Assembly: GCA_037015955.1 (NCBI GenBank)
Contig: CP143548.1
Coordinates: 2,474,001 to 2,538,000 of the forward strand
Length of the DNA stretch: 64,000 nt
Direction: 5' to 3'
From: Lachnospiraceae bacterium JLR.KK008
GTDB lineage: Bacteria > Bacillota > Clostridia > Lachnospirales > Lachnospiraceae
Shown here one piece after another: positions 15,612 to 23,579 of the stretch; the first letter of the stretch is position 1; each line of letters starts with the position of its first letter. The position numbers and the translations under genes are program-made. The notes under the pieces were generated by a model. It saw only the letters and a program-made list of their open reading frames with translations. It did not search any database and was not told the origin of the DNA.

Positions 15612-16474
15612 CCTCTTTCCCAGAACCGTCCTGGTAACCTGCTGCCACTGCCGAATCTGTAATTTTGCATTACAAGCGTCCGGCCCGACTGTCTGTTTTC
15701 CTGATACAGCTTCATATAGGTGTCTTTCGCCTGATAAAGGCTGTCTCCCAATTCCTCAATCTCTTTTGTCGGTACCTCAGGAATTTTCCCCTGAAAAAAT
15801 TCTCTCTGTGCCGCTATTCTGGCACAGGACTTTTGCCATTCCACTTCCTGCTCGTACTGCATATCCAGCCATTTTATTTCTTCTTCCCTGGTCAGTACGG
15901 CCCCGTCTGCCTGATAATGCGTCTCCTTTTCATGGCGCTGTTCGATCTCAGAATACAGCCGCGCATAGCTCAGCCCACAGGCGTTCACAATATCTGAATA
16001 CCCATACTGACCTGTGTCCTCCCTCACTTGCTGTAATATTCCCGCTCTCATATCACTGAACGATGTCGCTGATTGCACCACCGTATGGCTGAGTTTATCC
16101 ATGACAGCCTCATAAGCGCTGGCTGCCTTCTCCATCTGCCACTCATCTGTCCATGCCTTTGACAGCCTGTTTCTCTGCCGCTCTGACTTCACACTCTTTT
16201 CATCCAGCAGTTCCTTCTGCTGTCTTTTTATCTGCATCCGCTCTTCCAGATATTCTTCCAGCTGGTTCTTTTTCCTGTCTTTTCCCTCACTCGTCTTCTT
16301 GTAAGAACTGTCCTGGGAACGGGCATAAAGTTCTTTTCTGTGTGCATCCATTTCTTCCCTTTTGGGCAGATCCTGTACGTCGTTCGTTTTCTCAGATCCG
16401 TTCATACCTTCAGAGCTTTTCGCCGCTGTCATAGTATTGTAATAATCATTTTGTCCAACTCCACGGATAGCCAT
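15608..16474 (-). CDS. Hypothetical coiled-coil protein, first gene of a coupled pair
   Basis: Start chosen at the ATG at 16474 (MAIRGVGQNDYY) because GGAGG lies eight bases upstream; an in-frame ATG at 16489 is part of that same GGAGG region. About 288 residues, highly charged, with long helical stretches (KNQLEEYLEERMQIKRQQKE, then EEEIKWLDMQYEQEVEW) and no membrane segment. The Tyr-Gly-Ser tail (MQNYRFGSGSRLPG) is distinct. No family recognised. It is coupled to the next gene by ATGA overlap. The opening, a short Gly/Asn motif followed by polar residues, is like those of the genes at 565 and 9448. Confidence 0.6.
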   Translation of the reverse strand: MAIRGVGQNDYYNTMTAAKSSEGMNGSEKTNDVQDLPKREEMDAHRKELYARSQDSSYKKTSEGKDRKKNQLEEYLEERMQIKRQQKELLDEKSVKSERQRNRLSKAWTDEWQMEKAASAYEAVMDKLSHTVVQSATSFSDMRAGILQQVREDTGQYGYSDIVNACGLSYARLYSEIEQRHEKETHYQADGAVLTREEEIKWLDMQYEQEVEWQKSCARIAAQREFFQGKIPEVPTKEIEELGDSLYQAKDTYMKLYQENRQSGRTLVMQNYRFGSGSRLPGRFWERG

Positions 16475-16521
16475 TTCCAAATCCTCCATACTGTTCCATC
16501 AATCCTGCTCTGTTCCCAACA

Positions 16522-16608
16522 TATCTTCCACTAATTTATCGGAATCATCACGAGAATTTCTGACGCCATCTTCATGAACGGTTCATCTGATTGTATGAAT
16601 CGGAAATT
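16522..16608 (-). repeat. Decayed coding repeat, copy 2
   Basis: Matches 1478-1566 in the same minus-strand frame; this copy contains an in-frame TGA early on and stops at 16499. It lies between the terminator at 16614-16640 and the start of the coupled hypothetical genes. Confidence 0.5.
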
Positions 16609-16613
16609 TGAAC

Positions 16614-16640
16614 AAAAAAAGGGCCACTCTGGCCCTTTTT
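16614..16640. terminator. Terminator of the sugar catabolism operon
   Basis: AAAGGGCCA-CTC-TGGCCCTTTTT hairpin with A and T runs on both sides, active in either direction. It lies about 110 bases after the PfkB kinase stop. Confidence 0.75.
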
Positions 16641-16750
16641 GTTTTGTCTTCCACCCGGTTCCGGAGACACTTGGGGTTCCCTGTGCCTGATCACGCAGGC
16701 GCAGCTTATTTCCCGCATATTGATATTTATTTTGCAGTCTTCTCTCTGTT

Positions 16751-17896
16751 TCACTCTGTTGTCTGCGGATTTACTTTCTGCCAGCCCTGACCGATCTTTT
16801 CCCGCAGCTGTGCAAAGGTCTTCAGCCCGCTCAGCGCATCGTAAGAAGCGACACAGGAGGCCCCGGTGGCAGCCGCCAGATGTAAGGACTCCTCGAGAGA
16901 ACATCCCTCTAACACTGCCGTCAGAAAAGCGGCAATACTCGTATCTCCGGCGCCTGTTCCTGATACGATCTTTTCCGGAACATAGCTGCTTTCAAATCCT
17001 TCCCTGTCTGCCCATGTCTGTAAATCCGGTAAAAGATCCCCGCCGATTGTCCGTAATACCTTTTCCTCTGCCGTGCGGTAGTAAATTCCCGGCGCACCGC
17101 ATTTGATTAGGAGAACTTTCGCACCCAGTTTCATACAGGTATCTGCCAGGGGTTTGATGTCCGTCTCCACATCGAGACATTCCGTAATATCTCTCCCTTT
17201 TGCCCGCTGCTGCCATTCCTCAAAACGCCCTCGATCAAGCATAAAGCATAATTCCTCCACGCTCGGAACAAAGAAATCCACATGGCGAAGAACTAGAACT
17301 CTGCGGAGAATCGCTTTCCATTCGGCCCTGCCTGCTTCCGAAGCCGCATCGACTGCCGCCATATCCAGCGACGTCGCAATGCCGGCAGCTTTCATCCGCT
17401 TCATGAGCTTTTCCAGTTCCATACCATCTCTTTCATACATCGCTTTCATCAGCGGCGGGTATCCGAAATGAAACAGCGAAACATCCTTTAATTTGTCCTC
17501 CGGAATGTCATCTGAGCGAAACGCATTGTTGGCCCCGGGATGGTGCAGAAAGATTCGATCGATTCCCGGAACTGCAATGACAACGGAATACGAGGTTGAC
17601 AACCGATCCGAGACAAGCATTCCCGACTCCGCATGATATTGCTTTAAAATGTTGAGAACCATCTCACCAAAGGCATCCCTGCCGATCTCCCCCATCAGTG
17701 TGACATCCGCACCTAGCAGTTTCATGGCCAGCCCCGTGTTCGCAACGGAACCGCCCGTATGTACATCCGCTTCTTTCATCTCCACCAGTTTTCCCGGAGA
17801 CAGAACATCCTCAAGATGTTCTGCTTCCGTACCGGAAAAGACTGGTGTAATATCAAGGCAGATATGACCTGCCACGATTACTTTTTTCTTCTTCAT
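16751..17896 (-). CDS. PfkB-family carbohydrate kinase
   Basis: 381 residues. It starts VIVAGHICLDITPVF, the family's first strand, with VHTGGSVANTGLAMKLLG near 45 (sugar-binding glycine pair) and the signature SGTGAGDTSIAAF near 310, whose Asp is the catalytic base. It should phosphorylate a sugar or sugar derivative with ATP in the cytoplasm. It is longer than typical ribokinases (about 310) because of an insertion around 200-240. It is the last gene of the minus-strand operon with an isomerase, an epimerase and a dehydrogenase, so its substrate is most likely the product of that pathway. Confidence 0.88.
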   Translation of the reverse strand: MKKKKVIVAGHICLDITPVFSGTEAEHLEDVLSPGKLVEMKEADVHTGGSVANTGLAMKLLGADVTLMGEIGRDAFGEMVLNILKQYHAESGMLVSDRLSTSYSVVIAVPGIDRIFLHHPGANNAFRSDDIPEDKLKDVSLFHFGYPPLMKAMYERDGMELEKLMKRMKAAGIATSLDMAAVDAASEAGRAEWKAILRRVLVLRHVDFFVPSVEELCFMLDRGRFEEWQQRAKGRDITECLDVETDIKPLADTCMKLGAKVLLIKCGAPGIYYRTAEEKVLRTIGGDLLPDLQTWADREGFESSYVPEKIVSGTGAGDTSIAAFLTAVLEGCSLEESLHLAAATGASCVASYDALSGLKTFAQLREKIGQGWQKVNPQTTE

Positions 17897-17905
17897 CCGA
17901 CCGTA

Positions 17906-18939
17906 TTATTCCACCCCCATGAGAAGATTCATCACATACATCTCCAGACTTTCAAAGTCGCGGTTTTCCACACACTGCTTCTGGAACTCATAGTCGAATC
18001 TATCAACTTTCTCTTCCAACGCCTTAAATATCTTCAGACTGTTTTCCAGATGTTTATAACTGTCTTCGTCCTTTGTCGTACGCATTGCCTTTACATCAAG
18101 GCCGACATATTCGCCGTTATTTCCATAGCCGTTTTCTTTTAACACCTTCACTTGATTGAATGCCGCGCGAAGGTTTTCCACGCCGAAGGATTTATCCTGA
18201 TCATAACGAATTCCATTCTGATCATTTAAGTGAACGGTCATCAGCTTGTTCATGGCCAGCGCAAATCCGATTTCATGCGCCGGGTCTAAGCCTGCAAGAA
18301 TCGCATGCGCACTCTCCAGGTTTCCGCCGACACGGGAGGGGTCAATCGTTGCCGCTGAAATTGCCATCACATGCCCCATTGTACCGCAGATACTTCTGTC
18401 GATCGGCTCGTTTGGCTTTGGCTCAATGCAGATACGAATCTTCGAATCATACTCTAGCATCTTATTGATCGCTTCAATCAGCATCTTTGTTGCCCAAACC
18501 GGTGATTTCGATTCCGCACATAAGGTGCCTTCTCTCGCAAGCCACAATACGACCATGTCTGTTCCCAATTCATTTGCAATATCAATCGAACGATATGCTC
18601 TCCACATCGCATACTCTCTGTCTTCTGCCGATGTGCTCATAAATCCGCCGTCTGCCGTACGTCCGTCCATCCACAGGCGCGGAGCAACAAATTCGGCCTT
18701 TAAGTTGTATTGATCCAATGTTTTCTTTAATACTCTTGCTTTTTGCTTTATCTCTTCTTCTGTGTAGTCGTTGATATTCGGTACGGCATCGTCATCATGA
18801 AACTGGATCGCAGAAAATCCCAGCTCCGCAAATTTTTTAAATTTTTCTTCCACCGGAATCTCTTTTCTCGTCTCCGGACCATAGGAATCGGCCCCGTATG
18901 TACATTCCACGGTCCTACTGAAAATTTGAATTTTGTCAT
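17906..18939 (-). pseudogene. Xylose-isomerase-like TIM barrel with an apparent one-base deletion
   Basis: The true start is ATG 18939, with GAGGAAAGAGGT upstream, reading MTKFKFSVGPWNVHTG. At the G4 run (18892-18895) the frame is lost: restoring one G joins this to ADSYGPETRKEIPVEEKFKK and the remaining 320 residues. Without it only a GTG at 18910 could start the main frame, with no ribosome-binding site. The body is a class I XylA-type barrel: FHDDDAVPNIND, VLWLAREGT, metal-binding EPKPNEP near 190 and VHLNDQNG. It would isomerise an aldose and ketose. I cannot tell real inactivation from a sequencing error. Its neighbours are intact, which makes an error or recent mutation likely. Confidence 0.75.
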
Positions 18940-18983
18940 AATGATACCTCTTTCCTCAATTATTTTATGTTTTTATCTGCCAA

Positions 18984-19982
18984 TTAGCTGTTTTTCAACG
19001 CATCGTCAAATGCAACGGTGGACGGTGAGAAATTGATCTTTTTCGTAAATTCACACGCTTCTGTTCCGCCGAAGATCCGCTCCATTCCGCTGTCCTCCCA
19101 TTCGATCGAAAGCGGCCCGTCATAACCGATCTGGTTTAACACACGAATGATATTGTCAAAATCAACATCTCCATGTCCCGGTGAAACAAAGTTCCAGCCT
19201 CTACGCTGGTCTCCAAAAGTAATATGTGAACCTAAGATTCCATTTCTTCCATTCAGATTTAATTTGGTGTCTTTTACATGCACATGATAAATCCGATCCG
19301 CAAAATCGTACAGGAATATCGCCGGATCAAGTCCCTGCCAGATCAGATGACTGGGGTCGAAATTAATACCCAGTGTCGGCCTGTATGCAAACACTTCCAG
19401 CAGTTTTTTCGTGCTCCAATAATCAAAGGCAATTTCTGTGGGATGCACTTCCAGGGCAAGCTTCACTCCGCAGGCATCGAACTCATCCATAATCGGACTC
19501 CATAATTCCCGGATCTTCTGATAACCCTCTTCGATCATTTCTTCCGAAGTCTGCGGGAACGAATACCAGTATTTCCAGATCGGTGACCCCATAAAGAATG
19601 TCACAACGTCGACCCCCATCGCCTTTGCCGCATGAGCCGTTGCTTTCATCTCATCAATCGCCCATTGTTGTATTGCCTCCGGTTTCCCGGCAAACTCTGC
19701 CGGGGCAAACCCGTCCAGCCGCGAATCATAGACGGAACCTATACTGTCAGCAACACACTGCCCTGCAAGATGGTTACTGATCGCCCAGCATCCCAGACCG
19801 TATTTTCCCAAAAGCTGCTTTACTTCTCTTACGTACTCCGGTTCATTCGCCGCACGCCTGATATTCAGATGAGACGCTGATAGTTCCAGGCCCTCATATC
19901 CCATTTCCTGTGCCTGCCTGCACATCTCCTCCAGTGGAAGGTCTCCCCATTGTATGGTAAATAATGTTACCGGCCTTGCCAT
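18984..19982 (-). CDS. Sugar phosphate isomerase/epimerase (AP-endonuclease 2-like barrel)
   Basis: The start is placed at 19982 (MARPVTLFTIQWGD) because AAAGGAG lies directly before it; 332 residues. TIM-barrel signatures: LELSASHLNI near 40, LALEVHPTEIAFDY near 190, INFDPSHLIWQGLDP near 215, YHVHVKDTKLN near 245 and SIEWED near 300. The Glu, Asp, His and Glu in these strands form the divalent-metal site of the IolE/DTE-like superfamily. Expected role: epimerisation, isomerisation or elimination on a sugar or keto-sugar. It sits between the XylA-like gene and a Gfo/Idh/MocA dehydrogenase, a pairing common in oxidative glycoside or inositol-type catabolism. Confidence 0.88.
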   Translation of the reverse strand: MARPVTLFTIQWGDLPLEEMCRQAQEMGYEGLELSASHLNIRRAANEPEYVREVKQLLGKYGLGCWAISNHLAGQCVADSIGSVYDSRLDGFAPAEFAGKPEAIQQWAIDEMKATAHAAKAMGVDVVTFFMGSPIWKYWYSFPQTSEEMIEEGYQKIRELWSPIMDEFDACGVKLALEVHPTEIAFDYWSTKKLLEVFAYRPTLGINFDPSHLIWQGLDPAIFLYDFADRIYHVHVKDTKLNLNGRNGILGSHITFGDQRRGWNFVSPGHGDVDFDNIIRVLNQIGYDGPLSIEWEDSGMERIFGGTEACEFTKKINFSPSTVAFDDALKNS

Positions 19983-20006
19983 CTCTTTTCTCCTTTCCAT
20001 ATGCTT

Positions 20007-21146
20007 CTATACTTCTACCCAAATGTTACCCTTTTCATTGCTCTCCAGACATGCTTCCACATATTTCAACCCGGCAATCCCCTCCTCAATCGTCGGATAA
20101 TCGATCATCTCCGGAGCAAATATTCCTTCCTTTTTCGCCTTAACGCATTCCGCAAAACTGTCATACAGATTTCCCATCGCTTCCAGCCAGCCTTCGGTAT
20201 GTCCGCCAGGCAGTCTGCCATATTTTCCGGCCGCCGGAGTAACCGCCCCGTTTCCTCTGCGTATGATCTGTGAGATTCCGTCTTCACGGATCAGTGTTAC
20301 TTCCTCGCATGTTTCCTGGAACCAGAGTATTGTTCCCTTGGACCCATAGATTCTCACCCGCAGGCTGTTATCACAGCCGATCGCAAACTGCGACGTCCAG
20401 TTGATTCCGGTCGCTCCATTCTCATATTCCACAAGAATCTGATCATTGTCATCAAGGAGCCTTCCCGGAACTACGACATCCATTTTGGCAAGCACTCTCT
20501 TTACTTTCAGTCCGGTCATTGTGGCAACCGCATTTTCCACATGAGTACCCAGATCGCCAAGGCAATTCACTTTTCCCGACTGGGCGGGATCACATCTCCA
20601 GGCTCCCTGTTTTCCTCCATCGTCCTGTTCATTATAAAGCCAGCCCTGCGGATATTCCGCCATAACCGTTCTCACTGTTCCGATCTCCCCATTGGCGATC
20701 AGATCGCGGATAAATTTAGCGGTGACATGCCCTACATAAGTATACGTGACCATGAACAGCAGTCCCTTCTCATCTGCGATCACTTTTAATTCCTCTGCCT
20801 GCCCGCTCTCCGTTACCAGCGGTTTGTCGCAGACGACATGAATCCCCGCTTCGAGAAATGCCCTGCAAATCTGATAATGCGTGTTATTGGGCGTCACCAC
20901 TACCACAAAATCAATCCCGTCTTCCCGCGCCGCTTCCTTTTCTGCCATTTCCCTGTAATTGGCATAACATCTGTCACTGCTTACCCCCAGCGCCTCTCCC
21001 TGCGCTTTCGTCTTTTCCGGTGTTCTGGAGAAACAGCCCGCGACTAGATCCGCCGTATCATCAATATTGATCGCCTTTCGGTGAGCATCACCAATAAAAG
21101 CGTCAGGTCCCCCGCCAACCATTCCGTATTTAAGTGTACGATTCAT
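20007..21146 (-). CDS. Gfo/Idh/MocA-family NAD(P)-dependent sugar dehydrogenase
   Basis: Start at 21146 (MNRTLKYGMVGGG) with AGGAGGAAAAGG upstream; 379 residues. N-terminal Rossmann domain GMVGGGPDAFIGDAHRKAI, then VVVTPNNTHYQICRAFLEAG and the family CDKPL motif near 105 (usually EKP). The C-terminal domain has DLGTHVENAVATMTG, with the histidine that acts in catalysis. It oxidises or reduces a sugar ring carbon using NAD(P). It is the first gene of the operon and is divergent from the AraC regulator, which probably controls it. Confidence 0.9.
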   Translation of the reverse strand: MNRTLKYGMVGGGPDAFIGDAHRKAINIDDTADLVAGCFSRTPEKTKAQGEALGVSSDRCYANYREMAEKEAAREDGIDFVVVVTPNNTHYQICRAFLEAGIHVVCDKPLVTESGQAEELKVIADEKGLLFMVTYTYVGHVTAKFIRDLIANGEIGTVRTVMAEYPQGWLYNEQDDGGKQGAWRCDPAQSGKVNCLGDLGTHVENAVATMTGLKVKRVLAKMDVVVPGRLLDDNDQILVEYENGATGINWTSQFAIGCDNSLRVRIYGSKGTILWFQETCEEVTLIREDGISQIIRRGNGAVTPAAGKYGRLPGGHTEGWLEAMGNLYDSFAECVKAKKEGIFAPEMIDYPTIEEGIAGLKYVEACLESNEKGNIWVEV

Positions 21147-21371
21147 TCCTTTTCCTCCTGACATTTTTAATTTGTTTCCCTGAAAAGTATGACATGAACT
21201 AAATGATAACGCATACCCCAACTGATATTCTCACTATAAATAAAACAGCCTGCTTTCTTCAATGCGTTTCTTGCTATAAGGAAACGACAAGTTTTCTATT
21301 TTTATAGACAACTTCATTTTCTCTGTCATATAATGAAATACACAGACATGCAAGTACTAAAGGAGTTTTGG

Positions 21372-22340
21372 ATGGACAGAGAACCGAACGGAAAACAGGA
21401 AATCAAAGAATATGAAAAAGTCTCTCATACACAGATCCGCAATATCAATTTCTTCCTGATCAACCTCACTTACCGCACCCCTCATACCCACCATGATTTT
21501 GAAATCCTTCAGGTGATAGAAGGCGAGCTGCATGTCAAAACTCTTACGGAAAATTTTATTATAGGTCCCGGTGAGATTGCACTTTTCAATCCGGACACAT
21601 TTCATACGCTGTACAGCGTGCAGAGCCATTGTATCCTGCTGACCATACAGGCTGACCCATCCTTTTGTGCTTCCCACTATCCTGCAATCCATCACATACA
21701 ATTTGACACAGCCAATGCAACCTCCGGCATTCCTTTTCAGAAAGCACTTGAACTCATTCATGTCTGCTTCAGCCTTGGGTATCATTATTGTCGAGGCGAC
21801 GCCGGATTTGAACTTCGATGCATAAGCGATCTCTATCGTTTATTTTCATATTTTGTCGTATATGTGCCCAATCATTTTGAAAAGGAAACGGACAGCTTTC
21901 ATACGAAAGAAAAAGAACAGCGGTTCACACGTATCATCAACTATATCCATCAACACTATACGGAGAAATTAACTCTGTCAAAACTGGCGGAATCAGAAAA
22001 CCTCTCCATGACCTATCTGTCTCACCTGTTCCGCAATGCAATCCATATGTCCTTTCAGGAATATCTGAATTCACTGCGGTTTGAACATGCTCTGCTGTTG
22101 CTGAAAAAGACAGACAGGAGCATCACTGATATTTGCCTGGAAAGTGGCTTCTCTGACAGCAGATATTTGAACAAGAGACTGAAAGCAGTCTACAATCTGT
22201 CACTGAAAAACTTCAGAAATACGAATCTGAATGTGAATAAAAATGTCGCAGGCAACTGGGAAGAACAGTACATTTATACGCCTGAAGAAAGTCTGAAAAT
22301 CATGCAAAAACACCATCATTTTGACCGTGATTTAAGATAG
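21372..22340 (+). CDS. AraC-family transcriptional regulator
   Basis: Start at 21372 (MDREPNGKQEIKEY), chosen because AAAGGAG lies seven bases upstream; 322 residues. An N-terminal cupin sensor (TPHTHHDFEILQVIEGELHV, then FIIGPGEIALFNPDTFH) binds a sugar-like ligand. The C-terminal ~100 residues are two HTH motifs (KLTLSKLAESENLSMTYLSH and SITDICLESGFSDSRYLNKR). It is divergent from the sugar operon starting at 21146, with the promoters in the 225 bases between, and is the obvious regulator of that operon. Confidence 0.92.
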   Translation: MDREPNGKQEIKEYEKVSHTQIRNINFFLINLTYRTPHTHHDFEILQVIEGELHVKTLTENFIIGPGEIALFNPDTFHTLYSVQSHCILLTIQADPSFCASHYPAIHHIQFDTANATSGIPFQKALELIHVCFSLGYHYCRGDAGFELRCISDLYRLFSYFVVYVPNHFEKETDSFHTKEKEQRFTRIINYIHQHYTEKLTLSKLAESENLSMTYLSHLFRNAIHMSFQEYLNSLRFEHALLLLKKTDRSITDICLESGFSDSRYLNKRLKAVYNLSLKNFRNTNLNVNKNVAGNWEEQYIYTPEESLKIMQKHHHFDRDLR

Positions 22341-22426
22341 ACGCATTTCAATCGGCTTCCGGTTTTCCTCACAAGAATGGGATACCGCCTCTTTCTAAAA
22401 ACAATCTTTTGTACCTGTAAATTTCT

Positions 22427-22472
22427 TAATCTGAATCAGGTTGGATATGCGTAATCTGAAACGGGTTAGATA
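22427..22472. promoter_or_regulatory. Tandem 21-base repeats, candidate operator
   Basis: TAATCTGAATCAGGTTGGATA (22427-22447) and TAATCTGAAACGGGTTAGATA (22452-22472) match at 18 of 21 positions with a 25-base period. They lie about 55 bases before the small XRE regulator, so they may be its own binding sites. Confidence 0.45.
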
Positions 22473-22526
22473 AAATAAACATATGATACAGATACATACA
22501 AAAGATAAGATAAGGAGAGGAACGCC

Positions 22527-22751
22527 ATGTATTCACGTCTGAGAGATTTAAGAGAAGATAAAGATTTATCACAAAAAGATATGAGCACGATACTAAGTAT
22601 GTCACAGACCGGTTATTCCAAATATGAAACCGGTGAAAACGATATTCCGACGGCAATCCTGGTCGAGCTTGCCGTCTATCACAATACAAGCGTCGACTAC
22701 CTTCTGAATCTTACGGACATCAAACAGCCATATCCGAGAGCTAAAAAGTAA
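22527..22751 (+). CDS. Small XRE-family DNA-binding regulator
   Basis: 74 residues, AAGGAGAGG before ATG. It is a single Cro/CI-type HTH domain: LRDLREDKDLSQKDMSTILS, then SQTGYSKYETGENDIP, then LAVYHNTSVDYLLNLTD. No sensor domain. Such stand-alone proteins repress small local regulons. Paired 21-base repeats lie upstream. A strong hairpin overlaps its end and that of the convergent response regulator gene. Confidence 0.88.
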   Translation: MYSRLRDLREDKDLSQKDMSTILSMSQTGYSKYETGENDIPTAILVELAVYHNTSVDYLLNLTDIKQPYPRAKK

Positions 22752-22753
22752 CA

Positions 22754-22780
22754 GACGGGAGGGCACCCTCCCGCCCCGTC
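22754..22780. terminator. Terminator between convergent genes
   Basis: GACGGGAGGG-CA-CCCTCCCG...CCGTC forms a GC-rich hairpin between the XRE gene stop and the response-regulator stop. The U-tract is poor on both strands. Confidence 0.5.
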
Positions 22781-23565
22781 TAAGAGACCATTCCCTCATT
22801 CAATACTTTTCCAATCTCCGCAAGCAGTTTGTCTTTTACCGCTGGTTTCAGAAAGTATCCTGCCGGTTTTAATTTCAATACTGCTTCGATATTTTCCCGG
22901 TCATTGACCGCCGTCAGGAAAATGACCGGAATACTTTTCATATCTTCATCCGCACGGATCATTTCCAGTGTCATTTTTCCGTCGCAGACCGGCATCTCAT
23001 AGTCCAGCAGGATCAGATCCGGCCGCTTTTTCCCGATAGAAGTCATTGCCTGCGCGCCCGAGATCGCCAGTGCAACTTCATAATACTGTTCCAGCATTGC
23101 TTTCATCGTCCGCAGCGTCGTGCCATTGTCATCGACTACCAGGATTCGTTTCCTCTCTGTCCCTGCCTTTTTCTCTTCCGCCGCATCACGCTGAACTTCC
23201 GCCACACCCACGCCGATCTTCCGGCAGACCGCATTCATAATGTCCGTATTCTCTACCGGACGAATCAGGTTTTCAAACTGACTGCTCTCATAATATTTAA
23301 AAAAGGTATCGCTCTCCTCCTTTGTTCCGACCGTCAGAACGGGAATCTGCGCATATTGGTCACTGAGCATATAAAATATCGATGTATCGATGTCATAAGC
23401 CCCGATCAGGCTGATCACGACCAGATCGGGATTGACGATCTTCATCATGCCTTCCACGACACCTGCATTTTCCGAACAGAGCTGTACATGAAAAAACTGC
23501 GACAAAAACTGGTTCATCTCTTTGATGACATGATTTAATTTACCTATCAATAGAATATGTTTCAT
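22780..23565 (-). CDS. Response regulator with two receiver domains
   Basis: 261 residues. The first receiver (1-115) looks degenerate: VVISLIGAYDID takes the place of the phospho-acceptor strand. After an acidic linker the second receiver (from about 135) is complete: ILVVDDNGTT, Asp in LILLDYEMPVCDG, Thr in FLTAV and Lys in FLKPAV. There is no output domain, so it probably relays phosphate or acts by protein contact, like CheY/Spo0F-type proteins. It follows the hybrid kinase gene by 14 bases and is its likely partner. Confidence 0.85.
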   Translation of the reverse strand: MKHILLIGKLNHVIKEMNQFLSQFFHVQLCSENAGVVEGMMKIVNPDLVVISLIGAYDIDTSIFYMLSDQYAQIPVLTVGTKEESDTFFKYYESSQFENLIRPVENTDIMNAVCRKIGVGVAEVQRDAAEEKKAGTERKRILVVDDNGTTLRTMKAMLEQYYEVALAISGAQAMTSIGKKRPDLILLDYEMPVCDGKMTLEMIRADEDMKSIPVIFLTAVNDRENIEAVLKLKPAGYFLKPAVKDKLLAEIGKVLNEGMVS

Positions 23566-23579
23566 TTCTTCCTCTCATT

